From assembly GCA_017861315.1 (NCBI GenBank), contig JAGFXP010000007.1, positions 1-64,000 of the forward strand: a stretch of DNA of 64,000 bases, given 5' to 3'. This document shows positions 17,079 to 28,832 of the stretch, piece after piece (the stretch's first letter is position 1; each line of letters begins with the position of its first letter). The position numbers and the translations under genes are program-made. The notes below the pieces were generated by a model. The model was not told where the DNA came from and made no database searches. It was given only the letters and a program-made list of their open reading frames with translations. This stretch comes from Bacillota bacterium (GTDB taxonomy: Bacteria > Bacillota > Clostridia > Clostridiales > Clostridiaceae).

Positions 17079-17831
17079 TTAGGCCTGCCTGCCCACAGCT
17101 GCCAGGTAGACGGTGAATTCCTCTTTTCCGTCCACGCCGATCAGCTCGTCCATCCTGTCCTGGTCATAGGCTGCCACTGCGCATACCCCTGCGCCGATGG
17201 CTTCTGCAGCAAGGTAAAGGTTCTGGCAGATATGTCCGGCGTCAATTGCTATCTGTTTGACAGCCGCATGCTCATACCTCCATTCTGTCCGGTATGGCAC
17301 TGCAGCCCATACGAAGGTCAGGGCGCTGGCTGCAATGAATTTCTGGTTCAGCGTCGCGTCATCGAGCCTCTCGCTCATGTCTGGAATCCCGCCAAGGAAG
17401 ACGAGCTTGTGCTCCAGAGGGAGGTACCTGTAAAGACCCGCATCAAGGCCCTGCACGTTCTGGGCTATGATATATGTTTCGAACGGATGCCTCGCTCCTG
17501 CGGAAGGTACAGTTCGGAGGGTTGCATAGCCGCTGTTGACAATCTTTTTCACACCCTGGGTGCTCCAAAGCATGAAGGACAGCTCGTTGAAGGAAATCTG
17601 CCCTTCGGAGAACTTCCTCCTGCTCTTCCTGCCCTTGAGAGTATCAAGGAAGCTTGCCTTGAATCCTTCAAAATCACCCGCGGGGCACAGGTCGATCAAT
17701 AAATCCGATTCTTTGCATGGTTTCTGGACGTCCGGCTGCGGAAGCTCTTTGTCCTGGTCAGTTTTGACGTCGTAAAGCTCACGGAGGGTATTCGCTTTCA
17801 ATATCTCCCTATAGTCTTCTCTTGTCATCAT
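17079..17831 (-). CDS. SagB/ThcOx-type nitroreductase-like oxidoreductase
   Basis: A 250-aa flavin-dependent dehydrogenase-like protein. KGRKSRRKFSEGQISF gives the FMN-phosphate region. The SagB-type hallmarks are PSAGARHPFETYI, AGLYRYLP, and the C-terminal HICQNLYLAAEAIGAGVCAVAAYD. Some family members oxidise azolines in peptide toxin synthesis, but stand-alone copies such as this one, with no precursor peptide or cyclodehydratase nearby, are common in anaerobes and of unknown substrate. ATG 17831 or the adjacent ATG 17828 may start it. Confidence 0.85.
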   Translation of the reverse strand: MMTREDYREILKANTLRELYDVKTDQDKELPQPDVQKPCKESDLLIDLCPAGDFEGFKASFLDTLKGRKSRRKFSEGQISFNELSFMLWSTQGVKKIVNSGYATLRTVPSAGARHPFETYIIAQNVQGLDAGLYRYLPLEHKLVFLGGIPDMSERLDDATLNQKFIAASALTFVWAAVPYRTEWRYEHAAVKQIAIDAGHICQNLYLAAEAIGAGVCAVAAYDQDRMDELIGVDGKEEFTVYLAAVGRQA

Positions 17832-17859
17832 GTTACTTCACTGCCTTTCTCAAAGATTT

Positions 17860-17911
17860 ATATGCTATAATTATATCATAAAACAAAAAACAAAAATATT
17901 TATGCTATAAT
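17860..17911. promoter_or_regulatory. Divergent promoter region with duplicated extended -10
   Basis: TATGCTATAATTA occurs twice, with plus-strand TGCTATAAT at 17860-17868 and 17903-17911, giving tandem recJ promoters 43 bp apart. On the minus strand TGATATAAT (17875-17867) overlaps the first copy and can serve the SagB-type gene. Confidence 0.65.
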
Positions 17912-17945
17912 TAGCTTGAAAATTTGATGCTGCGAGGGATAATTC

Positions 17946-19706
17946 TTGGAAAAATGGATGATGAAAAACATAAAGTTCGATGCCGGCGCTCTGGCTCGGG
18001 AATTGAATATAAGCGAAATTACAGCCAGGCTTCTGGTCAACCGCGGGATAAGGAATGCGGCGGAGGCCCGCTCTTTCCTGCACCCAGAACTTAGCCAGAT
18101 GAACAGCCCCAGGGCGATGAAGGACCTGGAGAAAGGCGTCAGGCTTATAAAAAGGGATATTGAAGAGAAAAGGAAGGTCATGATAGTCGGCGATTACGAC
18201 GTGGACGGGGTGGTCAGCACATACATACTGTTCACCGCCCTTGAGAGGTGCGGCGCAGACGTATGCTACGAGATTCCCCACAGGATAAGCGACGGATATG
18301 GGATAAACAAATCGATAATTGACAAGGCGGCAGAGCAGGGCGTGAACACCATAATAACCTGCGACAACGGCATATCTGCTCTGGAGGCTATCAGATACGC
18401 AAAGGACTTGGGCATGGATTTCATCGTGACCGACCACCACGACGTGCCTCCTTTCGCGGAAGGTGATATGGCTGCGGATGCGGTGGTAAACCCGAAGCAA
18501 AAGGACTGCGGCTACCCATTCAAGCTCCTGTGCGGAGCAGGGGTGGCCTTCAAATTCGTCCAGGTGCTCTTCGAGGAAATGGGAATCGATTCTGCCGAAG
18601 CCCTGAGATACGTGCACATACTGGCCATAGCAACGGTCTGCGATGTGGTGGACCTTACAGGGGAGAACAGGATAATCGTCAAGACCGGACTCGCAGAGAT
18701 GCCAGAAACAGACAACCTGGGGCTGCAGGAGCTAATCCGGATTTCCAACCTGGAAGGCAAGGCCATCACGACCTATTCGCTGGGATTTGTTATCGGGCCG
18801 TGCATAAACGCATCCGGAAGGCTTGACTGGGCTAAAAAAGGAGTGGAGCTGCTCCTCGCCAAGGACAGGAGTACGGCTGAGAAGCTTGCGAAAGAACTTT
18901 ACGAGCTCAACAAGGACAGGAAGGACATGACCGTGAACGGCACCGCGGAGGTGATAGAGCAAATAGAGCAGGAAGACCTCCTCAAGCACAGCGTCATCGT
19001 TGTGTACAACGGCGGAATCCACGAAAGCATAGCGGGCATAATTGCGGGCAGGCTCAAGGAGAGGTACAGCAGGCCGGCCATAATGCTGACCTCCGGGAAA
19101 GAGGGCGCCAAAGGCTCGGGCAGAAGCATAGACGGCTACAACATGTTCGAGGAGCTGTCGAGGTGCAGGGATATACTCGGGAAATTCGGCGGGCATCCCA
19201 TGGCGGCAGGACTTTCAATCGAGGAATGCAATATAGTGACGCTGAGGGAGATGCTCAATGAAAACTCAGCTCTGCTTCTCGAGGAGCTTGTGCCTAAGGT
19301 ATCCATCGATATGCAGCTTCCTCTCGACAAGGCTACAATGGACCTTGCAGAAGAGATTGCGTGCCTGGAGCCGTTCGGTACCGGGAATCCGAAACCTGTG
19401 TTCGCCGACCGTGGCGTGAGGATACACAGCGCCAAAATCATAGGCGCAAACAAGAACGTTCTGAAGCTTTCGCTGAAAACCGCCAGGGGGAACACTCTGA
19501 GCGGAGTGTGCTTCGGGAATGTCGAGGGATTCGCGAAAATCATCGAGGACAAATTGGGGGAGGGCGCTGCAGCCAGGCTGCAGGAAAGGGGCCTCGCCGG
19601 AGCGGAGCTGAACCTGGAGCTTGACCTTGCCTTCAACGTGGATATAAACGAATATATGGGCAGCAGGAGCGTACAGCTTAACGTAAAGAATTTCAGAAAA
19701 CAGTAG
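17946..19706 (+). CDS. recJ: Single-stranded-DNA-specific exonuclease RecJ
   Basis: A 586-aa DHH/DHHA1 phosphoesterase that degrades ssDNA 5' to 3' in recombination and mismatch repair. Metal-binding motifs are GDYDVDGVVS (D83, D85), CDNGIS (D140) and VTDHHDVPP (D163-H164-H165). The DHHA1 motif is GSGRSIDGYN...GKFGGHPMAAGL near residue 400, followed by the OB-fold region. Start TTG 17946 has GAGGGA 7 nt upstream; ATG 17958 is possible but less well spaced. murG follows after 18 nt. Confidence 0.92.
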   Translation: MEKWMMKNIKFDAGALARELNISEITARLLVNRGIRNAAEARSFLHPELSQMNSPRAMKDLEKGVRLIKRDIEEKRKVMIVGDYDVDGVVSTYILFTALERCGADVCYEIPHRISDGYGINKSIIDKAAEQGVNTIITCDNGISALEAIRYAKDLGMDFIVTDHHDVPPFAEGDMAADAVVNPKQKDCGYPFKLLCGAGVAFKFVQVLFEEMGIDSAEALRYVHILAIATVCDVVDLTGENRIIVKTGLAEMPETDNLGLQELIRISNLEGKAITTYSLGFVIGPCINASGRLDWAKKGVELLLAKDRSTAEKLAKELYELNKDRKDMTVNGTAEVIEQIEQEDLLKHSVIVVYNGGIHESIAGIIAGRLKERYSRPAIMLTSGKEGAKGSGRSIDGYNMFEELSRCRDILGKFGGHPMAAGLSIEECNIVTLREMLNENSALLLEELVPKVSIDMQLPLDKATMDLAEEIACLEPFGTGNPKPVFADRGVRIHSAKIIGANKNVLKLSLKTARGNTLSGVCFGNVEGFAKIIEDKLGEGAAARLQERGLAGAELNLELDLAFNVDINEYMGSRSVQLNVKNFRKQ

Positions 19707-19724
19707 ATATGGAGGGGCATTATC

Positions 19725-20789
19725 TTGAAAAAAATCATCATGACTGGCGGAGGCTCTGCAGGGCACGTTACGCCTAACATAGCACTTTTCCCTGAGCTTA
19801 AGAGGCTTGGATACACCATCGAGTATATAGGATCGAAGAACGGAATCGAGAAGGAGATAATCGGGAGGGAGAACATAAAGTATTTCGGAATTTCCAGCGG
19901 AAAGCTAAGGAGATACATCGACATAAAGAACATCTCGGATCCGTTCAAGGTGGTCAAGGGAGTCATGGAAGCTTTCCTGATAATCCGCAAGGAGAAGCCC
20001 GACATAGTCTTCTCTAAGGGAGGCTTCGTCTCCGTGCCCGTGGTAATTGCGGCTTACATGAACCGAGTTCCTGTTATTGCCCATGAATCGGATATTACTC
20101 CGGGGCTGGCAAACAGGATATCAATGCCTTACTGCACAAAGATATGCGTGACGTTTCCCGAGTCGCTGATTGAAATCCCTGGGAACAAGGGGGTGCTTAC
20201 AGGCACGCCTATAAGGAAGGATATACTCAGAGGCAGCGCCGAAAAGGGCAGAGAGTTCTGCGGCTTTGAGGGCGGCAAGCCTTGCATCCTTGTCATAGGC
20301 GGCAGTCTCGGCTCGAAGGTGATAAACGACAATGTCAGGGAGTGCCTGCCGCAGCTGCTGGAGAAATACTGCGTCGCGCACATTTGCGGCAAGGGCAACG
20401 TGGAAGCCAGCCTGGAGGGCTTGAAGGGGTACAAGCAGTTTGAGTACGTTTCAGGTGAGCTCAGGGATATTTTCGCTGCGGCTGACATGGTTATATCGAG
20501 GGCCGGTGCCAACGCGATTTTCGAGCTTCTTGCGCTGAAAAAGCCAAACCTCCTGATTCCCCTTTCGAAAAAATCCAGCAGGGGCGACCAGATACTGAAT
20601 GCAGAGTCATTCAGGAGAAGCGGGTACAGCCTGGTGCTGGAGGAGGAGGCCCTTAACAAGGATTCCCTGCTGACCGGGCTGGACGAGCTTTATGCAGAAA
20701 AGGACAGGTTCATAGCAAAGATGGAATCAAGCCCGGTTAAGGACGGGGTGGAAGAAATTATCAAAATGATTGGTATATATTCAAAATGA
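19725..20789 (+). CDS. murG: UDP-N-acetylglucosamine--undecaprenyl-PP-MurNAc-pentapeptide transferase
   Basis: A 354-aa GT28 glycosyltransferase that makes lipid II on the cytoplasmic face of the membrane. The glycine-rich loop [13 protein letters not shown] near the N terminus binds the acceptor phosphate, and [11 protein letters not shown] starts the C-terminal UDP-GlcNAc domain. The donor-binding region [12 protein letters not shown] is intact. Start TTG 19725 has GGAGGGG 8 nt upstream. It lies outside the usual mur/fts cluster, next to recJ. Confidence 0.93.
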   Translation: MKKIIMTGGGSAGHVTPNIALFPELKRLGYTIEYIGSKNGIEKEIIGRENIKYFGISSGKLRRYIDIKNISDPFKVVKGVMEAFLIIRKEKPDIVFSKGGFVSVPVVIAAYMNRVPVIAHESDITPGLANRISMPYCTKICVTFPESLIEIPGNKGVLTGTPIRKDILRGSAEKGREFCGFEGGKPCILVIGGSLGSKVINDNVRECLPQLLEKYCVAHICGKGNVEASLEGLKGYKQFEYVSGELRDIFAAADMVISRAGANAIFELLALKKPNLLIPLSKKSSRGDQILNAESFRRSGYSLVLEEEALNKDSLLTGLDELYAEKDRFIAKMESSPVKDGVEEIIKMIGIYSK

Positions 20790-20804
20790 TATAAATTCTG
20801 CAAG

Positions 20805-20840
20805 AAATCCTAATATTTTTTATAAAAATAAAAGGATTTT
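20805..20840 (+). terminator. Terminator after murG
   Basis: AAATCC(T) pairs with (A)GGATTT around an A/T-rich inner stem, ending in TTTT. The A/T-rich stem makes it weaker than most in the window. Confidence 0.6.
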
Positions 20841-20913
20841 GAGCGTTCGCGTAGAATATTATATATAGCTGTGGAAAATGCAGCGTTTGCCCCGGAAAAA
20901 AGAAAAATATGAA

Positions 20914-20979
20914 TTTACAGAATTTAAAATTTGGTGTATATTTATTGTGCGGAATAAATATGCATGAAACATTTGTTTC
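20914..20979 (+). promoter_or_regulatory. Candidate distal promoter and palindrome before pyruvate:ferredoxin oxidoreductase
   Basis: TTTACA (20914-20919), 17-nt spacer, TATATT (20937-20942), then the palindrome GAAAC-ATTT-GTTTC (20966-20979) just after the predicted start. The 427-nt intergenic region 20790-21216 is otherwise A/T-rich without an ORF, leaving a ~265-nt 5' untranslated region if this promoter is used. Confidence 0.4.
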
Positions 20980-21189
20980 GGGCAGATAGAAAATTAAATG
21001 ATTTGATTCAAAATGGTTTATTGTGACTATAAAGTAAAATCTGATTATGAATAACAATAATTGGATTGCTTTGTATGTTTTTTATTGTGGCAGTGAATTT
21101 AAATGATTAAGATTACTATGAGGGGTATATTTGAATTACGATGTTCACGCTGCTGATATGCAAAGTCTTTATGGTTTTAATAAAAATAG

Positions 21190-24734
<3,545 letters not shown>

Positions 24735-24754
24735 TCAGCATAAACCACAAACAG

Positions 24755-24784
24755 AGGCAGGAAACCCCAGGGTTTCCTGCCTTT
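24755..24784 (+). terminator. Terminator after PFOR
   Basis: A perfect 12-bp stem AGGCAGGAAACC/GGTTTCCTGCCT with a 4-nt loop, then TTTCC. Confidence 0.85.
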
Positions 24785-24821
24785 CCACGTATAAGCAGCT
24801 GCTGATGATAAAATAATAAAT

Positions 24822-24850
24822 TTGACATGTTCAGACAATTCTGATAAATT
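24822..24850 (+). promoter_or_regulatory. Sigma-A promoter of the Gly-rich protein-pspA operon
   Basis: TTGACA (24822-24827), 17-nt spacer, TAAATT (24845-24850). Confidence 0.75.
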
Positions 24851-24902
24851 TATATCAGGAACTCTATTTGCTATCGTGACAATCGGGAGGAGGTTAAGTA
24901 GT

Positions 24903-26009
24903 ATGGGAAGAGGCGGAGGCGGAGGCGGCGGCGGCTTCGGAGGCGGAGGCGGCTTCAGGGGAGGCGGCTTCGGAGGCAGCAGAGGCGGAGGCGGAAGAAT
25001 AGGCGGCTTCGGAGGCGGACGCGGAGGCGGTTCATTTGGCGGCAGCAGCAGGCCTGGAGGAAGTTTTGGTGGCGGAAGCTATGGCGGAAGCGGCGGAGGC
25101 AGCGGATGGCTTGGGCCGTTTTTGCTCGGCAACATTCTAGGCAGGCAAAATTCCGGAGGCGGCGGCTCAACCGGCGGAGGGCCTGACAGACAGAAGGGAC
25201 GCGGAGGATGCGGTTGCGGAACCATCATTATCATCCTTATGATACTGCTCATCGTCGTATTCATAATCAATTCTTTAGGTTCAGGCGGAGGTTCAGGCAT
25301 AACTACATCCTCAAAACAGCGTGAGCCCCTTCCAAAAGGCTCGGTAAATGAAACAGCCTACTATACGGACGAGCTTGGCTGGATAAGGAGCAGCTCAACT
25401 CTCGAGAAAGGAATGAAGCATTTCTATGAGAAAACTGGAGTGCAGCCGTATCTGTACATAACCGATACAGTAAACGGCTCAAATTCGCCGACTCAGGCTG
25501 AACTTCAAGCCTATGCGGAAGGCCTGTATGACCAGCTGTTTACAGATGAGGCTCATCTGCTTCTTGTGTTCTTCGAGTACCAAAGCAACAGCCAGTACAT
25601 GGATTACTATGTAACAGGGGTCCAGGCGAAAACCGTAATAGACACTGAGGCAGGTAACATCCTGCTTGACTATATCGACAGGTACTACATTGACAAGAGT
25701 ATACCGGATGATGCCGAATTCTTCAGCAAATCCTTCAGCGACGCTGCAGACCGGATAATGGAGGTGACAACTTCCCCTTGGATACCTGTAATGATAGTGC
25801 TCGGCGCAGGGGTTGTTCTGCTGGTTGGTTTCATATGGTGGAGCAGTGCCAAGAAACAGAAGGAAATTGAGGCAAAGAGGACAGAAGAATTGCTGAATAC
25901 CCCGCTGGAAAAATTCGGCGACACCGAAGCGGAGGAGCTGGCCAAAAAGTACGAGAGCGAAAGCAAAAAAGCTGACAATGATATCAATGATATCAGCGAT
26001 AAAGAATAA
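24903..26009 (+). CDS. Gly-rich membrane protein with TPM-type extracytoplasmic domain
   Basis: 368 aa. Residues 1-100 are a low-complexity Gly/Arg/Ser stretch. A Cys-containing segment (GCGCGT) leads into TM1 (about 108-125). Residues 140-285 form a folded region with features of the TPM/TLP18.3-Psb32-MOLO family (AYYTDELGWI, YLYITDT, HLLLVFFEY). TM2 (about 295-315, WIPVMIVLGAGVVLLVGFIWW split as two halves) and a charged tail follow. The Gly-rich N terminus should be cytoplasmic and the TPM-like part outside. ATG 24903 has GGAGGAGG; an upstream reading runs through the promoter. pspA follows after 20 nt, suggesting membrane-stress work. Confidence 0.8.
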   Translation: MGRGGGGGGGGFGGGGGFRGGGFGGSRGGGGRIGGFGGGRGGGSFGGSSRPGGSFGGGSYGGSGGGSGWLGPFLLGNILGRQNSGGGGSTGGGPDRQKGRGGCGCGTIIIILMILLIVVFIINSLGSGGGSGITTSSKQREPLPKGSVNETAYYTDELGWIRSSSTLEKGMKHFYEKTGVQPYLYITDTVNGSNSPTQAELQAYAEGLYDQLFTDEAHLLLVFFEYQSNSQYMDYYVTGVQAKTVIDTEAGNILLDYIDRYYIDKSIPDDAEFFSKSFSDAADRIMEVTTSPWIPVMIVLGAGVVLLVGFIWWSSAKKQKEIEAKRTEELLNTPLEKFGDTEAEELAKKYESESKKADNDINDISDKE

Positions 26010-26029
26010 TATTTTAAGGAGGAGATACT

Positions 26030-26707
26030 ATGGCAATACTGGAAAGGTTCAACGACATAATCAAGTCAAATATCAATGCACTTCTGGACAAGATGGAGGA
26101 CCCGTCAAAAATGATCGACCAGTACCTCACCGAGATGATGGAGGATCTGGCAGAAGTCAAGCGCGAAACTGCAGGCGTTATGGCTGATGAAACCCGAACT
26201 AAGCGTCTGGTTGACGAAAACCAGTCAGAGATAGACAAATATGCAGATTTTGCTAAAAAGGCACTGATCAGCGGCAAAGAGGAAGATGCGCGCGTGTTCA
26301 TAGGCAAAAAACAGCAGCTTGAATCAGCGGGCGCCGGGTTGAAGACAGCCTATGCGTCAGCACATGAAAACGCAAAGAAAATGCGCCAGATGCACGACAA
26401 ACTTTCCTCTGACATCGAAGCGCTCAACGCAAGGCGCGAAATGATCAAGGCCAAAGTCTCCATAGCTAAGACACAGGAAAAATTGAACGAGGTGACTTCC
26501 GCTGTAGAAGAAACCCAGGAAGCAATGAGTGCATTCAACAGAATGGAAGCCAAGGCAAACAAAATGCTCGATGAAGCAAATGCCATGGCTGAGCTAAACG
26601 AGGAGCCTATCGATTCAGCAAAAGAGCTTGAAGAAAAATATGCGAAAGAGGGAACGCCTTCTGTTGATGACGAACTCAGCAAACTCAAGGAAGAATTAGG
26701 CCTATAG
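26030..26707 (+). CDS. pspA: PspA/IM30 family membrane-stress protein
   Basis: 225 aa, almost entirely helical coiled coil, beginning with MAILERFNDIIKSNINALLDK and the DPSKMIDQYL segment typical of the PspA/IM30 amphipathic N terminus and first helix. PspA proteins are ESCRT-III-like and assemble on damaged cytoplasmic membranes. The RBS AAGGAGGAG is strong. It is co-transcribed with the TPM-domain membrane protein and followed by a terminator, so the two form a unit without a recognisable pspF, liaSR or other regulator. Confidence 0.9.
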   Translation: MAILERFNDIIKSNINALLDKMEDPSKMIDQYLTEMMEDLAEVKRETAGVMADETRTKRLVDENQSEIDKYADFAKKALISGKEEDARVFIGKKQQLESAGAGLKTAYASAHENAKKMRQMHDKLSSDIEALNARREMIKAKVSIAKTQEKLNEVTSAVEETQEAMSAFNRMEAKANKMLDEANAMAELNEEPIDSAKELEEKYAKEGTPSVDDELSKLKEELGL

Positions 26708-26714
26708 CAGCAGG

Positions 26715-26750
26715 CCGGGATATCTGATTTACAGATATCCCGGTTTTATT
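26715..26750 (+). terminator. Terminator after pspA
   Basis: A perfect 12-bp stem CCGGGATATCTG/CAGATATCCCGG followed by TTTTATTTT. Confidence 0.9.
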
Positions 26751-26886
26751 TTGGAATATTTTGGTTGCCTGCCATATCGGATATTAGTTTTCTATGAATT
26801 TTAAAAAAACCTCTTTCAAAATTCTGCAATTAAGGTTACAATTATATATAGGTTTGATACCATACATTCAAGGAGGTGAAAACTTG

Positions 26887-26934
26887 GTGTTCCGAGAGGA
26901 CGCCAGGTATAATTTATGGATAACGAAGAATTAA
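26887..26934 (+). CDS. Possible 15-codon leader peptide overlapping the DUF1292 start
   Basis: The only strong ribosome-binding site in this leader, AGGAGGTG (26871-26878), is 8 nt before GTG 26887 (and 5 nt before TTG 26884). It opens a short frame, MFREDARYNLWITKN, that ends at TAA 26932-26934 and overlaps the DUF1292 ATG (26916) in another frame. The main ORF has only a weak AGGT before its ATG, so translation may be coupled. A sequencing error joining the frames is unlikely, because the DUF1292 frame is closed by TAA just upstream of its ATG. Confidence 0.4.
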   Translation: MFREDARYNLWITKN

Positions 26935-27284
26935 AGGGCTGCGGATGCGGCTGCGGATGTTCAGATTCAGGCTGCGGAGATGACGCTGCAGAAAACAACT
27001 GCGGATGCGGATGCGGAGATGAGCATGAACACGAAGTAATGTCAGTAGATCTGGAAGATGAAGAAGGAAACATAGTATCATGTGTTATCGTTGACGGATT
27101 TGATTTTAAAGGCAGTGAATATGCCATAGTAGAAAATCCCGAGAACGGCGCTGTATATCTCTTCAAAGTGATCGGCGAAGGCGAAGAAGGGGAATTGATT
27201 GTACCTGAAGAAGATGAGTTCAATGAAGTTTCTGCTTACTACGAGGAGTTACTTGAATCTGAGTCAGAATCAGAATTAGAATAA
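26916..27284 (+). CDS. DUF1292 protein with Cys-rich N-terminal extension
   Basis: 122 aa. Residues 45-115 match the small acidic DUF1292 family of Firmicutes (LEDEEGNIVSCVIVDGF, YAIVENPENGAVYLFKV), of unknown function. The first 40 residues are unusual: eight cysteines in CGCGCGC, C20 and CGCGCG blocks, followed by DEHEHE, an obvious soft-metal binding pattern. The protein is very acidic, with a Glu/Ser tail. The start is ATG 26916 as judged by the closed frame upstream. Metal binding is my inference. Confidence 0.8.
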   Translation: MDNEELKGCGCGCGCSDSGCGDDAAENNCGCGCGDEHEHEVMSVDLEDEEGNIVSCVIVDGFDFKGSEYAIVENPENGAVYLFKVIGEGEEGELIVPEEDEFNEVSAYYEELLESESESELE

Positions 27285-27288
27285 CATT

Positions 27289-27325
27289 AAGTCGTTGCAG
27301 TAACATGCATCGACTTTCTTATTTT
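27289..27325 (+). terminator. Terminator/attenuator between DUF1292 and HAD genes
   Basis: AAGTCGTTGCA (27289-27299) pairs with TGCATCGACTT (27306-27316) with one mismatch, followed by TCTTATTTT. Confidence 0.7.
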
Positions 27326-27343
27326 AGATATGGGGGTGGCAGT

Positions 27344-27985
27344 ATGGAGAAACTGGCGATTTTCGATGTTGATTACACTCTGACCAGCAAAGAAACCTTG
27401 GGTGAATTTTTGAAGTTTATGATAAAAAAGGATCCGAGTCTTTTTGTGCATGTGCCGAAGAGCCTTGGAGCTGCGTTCCTGTATGTGGTCGGAGTTTTCA
27501 GTGCCCAGAAGGCCAAGGAGCACTTCCTGGCTTTTGTCGACGGTATCGAAGAAGAAAAGCTGCAGGATCTGGTGAAGGAGTTCTACGAGACCAATCTGAT
27601 AAATATATTCTACAGCGATGCAATAGAGATGATGAGGAAGCTAAAAGCAGAGGGCTGCAAGGTCATACTGATCTCAGCTTCTGCAGAATTCTATCTCAAC
27701 GAACTTTACGGCATCGAGGAGGTCGACAAGATCATAGGGACCAAATTCAAGGTTGTTGACGGAAAGCAGACAAGGATTATCGACGGTGAGAACTGCAAGG
27801 GTGATGCGAAAGTAGTCAGGCTTATGGAATATTTGAAGGAAGAAAAAATGGATGTGGATTTCAAGAATTCTTATATGTTCTCCGACTCCCTGTCAGATTC
27901 ACCTCTGTTCCATCTTGTGGGGCATCCTTACCTTATAAATTACAAGAAAAAACAGGACAAATTTGAAGTGCTTCATTGGAAATAA
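27344..27985 (+). CDS. HAD-IB family phosphatase
   Basis: 213 aa of the HAD superfamily subfamily IB (SerB-like). Motif I is FDVDYTLT (DxDxT), motif II is LISAS, and motifs III/IV lie in KGDAKV and FSDSLSDSPLF. The cap is the small helical type. The substrate is unknown; related proteins act on phosphoserine or other small phosphomonoesters. ATG 27344 with GGGGGTGG upstream. It stands 11 nt before a class IV aminotransferase and heads the long chemotaxis transcript. Confidence 0.85.
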   Translation: MEKLAIFDVDYTLTSKETLGEFLKFMIKKDPSLFVHVPKSLGAAFLYVVGVFSAQKAKEHFLAFVDGIEEEKLQDLVKEFYETNLINIFYSDAIEMMRKLKAEGCKVILISASAEFYLNELYGIEEVDKIIGTKFKVVDGKQTRIIDGENCKGDAKVVRLMEYLKEEKMDVDFKNSYMFSDSLSDSPLFHLVGHPYLINYKKKQDKFEVLHWK

Positions 27986-27996
27986 GGGGGATCACG

Positions 27997-28815
27997 ATGT
28001 ACGATATCGAAGGAGAATATTTTCTGATAAACGGCGAAGTTAAGCCGGTGGAGGATTTTGACGCAAAGCTGGTTACAAAAGGAAGACCTCTTTATGAGGT
28101 TATCAGGGTAATGGACGGTAAGCCGCTTTTCTACAGCGAACACATAGCGAGGCTCCACAACTCAGCCAGGCTGGCCGGAACGGAGATTCCAGTTTCCGAC
28201 GGCGAGTTAAGGGCACAGGTTGCAGACCTGCTGGAGCTTAACAGGATTCGGTCCGGAAACTTTAAGATCATATTTTCTGAAAAGCAGCTATGTGTTTTCA
28301 AGGTAAGGCATAAATATCCTGACAAGATCATGTATGAAAGCGGCGTCGACACAGTTCTTTATCACGGGGAAAGGAAGAACCCTAACATCAAGGCCATAGA
28401 CACTGTCTTCAGATCGGGCGCAAATGAAAAGATGATGGAAAAGAACGCTTATGAAGCGATTCTCGTGGACAAGAACGGCTTTGTGACCGAAGGGAGCAGA
28501 TCGAACATATTCATGATCATGGGGGAGACGGTAATCACATCCCCTGTCGAGGATGTTCTCCCAGGCATAACAAGGGACAAGATAATTGAAATTTCAAAGA
28601 AACTCGGCTACAGGGTAATGGAAAAAAAGGTGAGTTACCTTGACCTTGAAGCCATGGACGGCCTTTTTATCTCGGGCACATCGCCGGAAGTACTCCCTAT
28701 AAGGAAGGTGGACGACCTGCAGTTTGACTCTCAGGATAACAAGGTGATAAGATCAATAATGGGTGCTTATCACGAACTTGCGTTGGAAGACGCAGGCAGG
28801 TTTTCTGCCAAATAA
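27997..28815 (+). CDS. Class IV (fold-type IV) PLP aminotransferase or lyase
   Basis: 272 aa with the D-amino acid/branched-chain aminotransferase fold. The PLP lysine is probably in RKNPNIKAID, the cofactor glutamate is in VTEGSRSNIFM, and the phosphate-binding segment is PGITRDKII. The size fits D-alanine aminotransferase, aminodeoxychorismate lyase (PabC) or branched-chain enzymes; I cannot decide which from sequence alone. AAGGGGGA precedes ATG 27997. It is placed between a HAD phosphatase and cheW with 11- and 17-nt gaps, so it belongs to the same transcript. Confidence 0.83.
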   Translation: MYDIEGEYFLINGEVKPVEDFDAKLVTKGRPLYEVIRVMDGKPLFYSEHIARLHNSARLAGTEIPVSDGELRAQVADLLELNRIRSGNFKIIFSEKQLCVFKVRHKYPDKIMYESGVDTVLYHGERKNPNIKAIDTVFRSGANEKMMEKNAYEAILVDKNGFVTEGSRSNIFMIMGETVITSPVEDVLPGITRDKIIEISKKLGYRVMEKKVSYLDLEAMDGLFISGTSPEVLPIRKVDDLQFDSQDNKVIRSIMGAYHELALEDAGRFSAK

Positions 28816-28832
28816 ACAGCGGAGGTGACCTT

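Noticed and set aside
17067-17702. A 211-codon plus-strand frame
   Set aside because: It is antisense to the SagB-type gene and starts inside the preceding terminator, with no ribosome-binding site.
24906-25100. GGCGGAGGC-type tandem repeats, considered as a minisatellite or CRISPR-like array
   Set aside because: The repeats are glycine codons of an in-frame Gly-rich protein. Units are irregular and there are no spacers.
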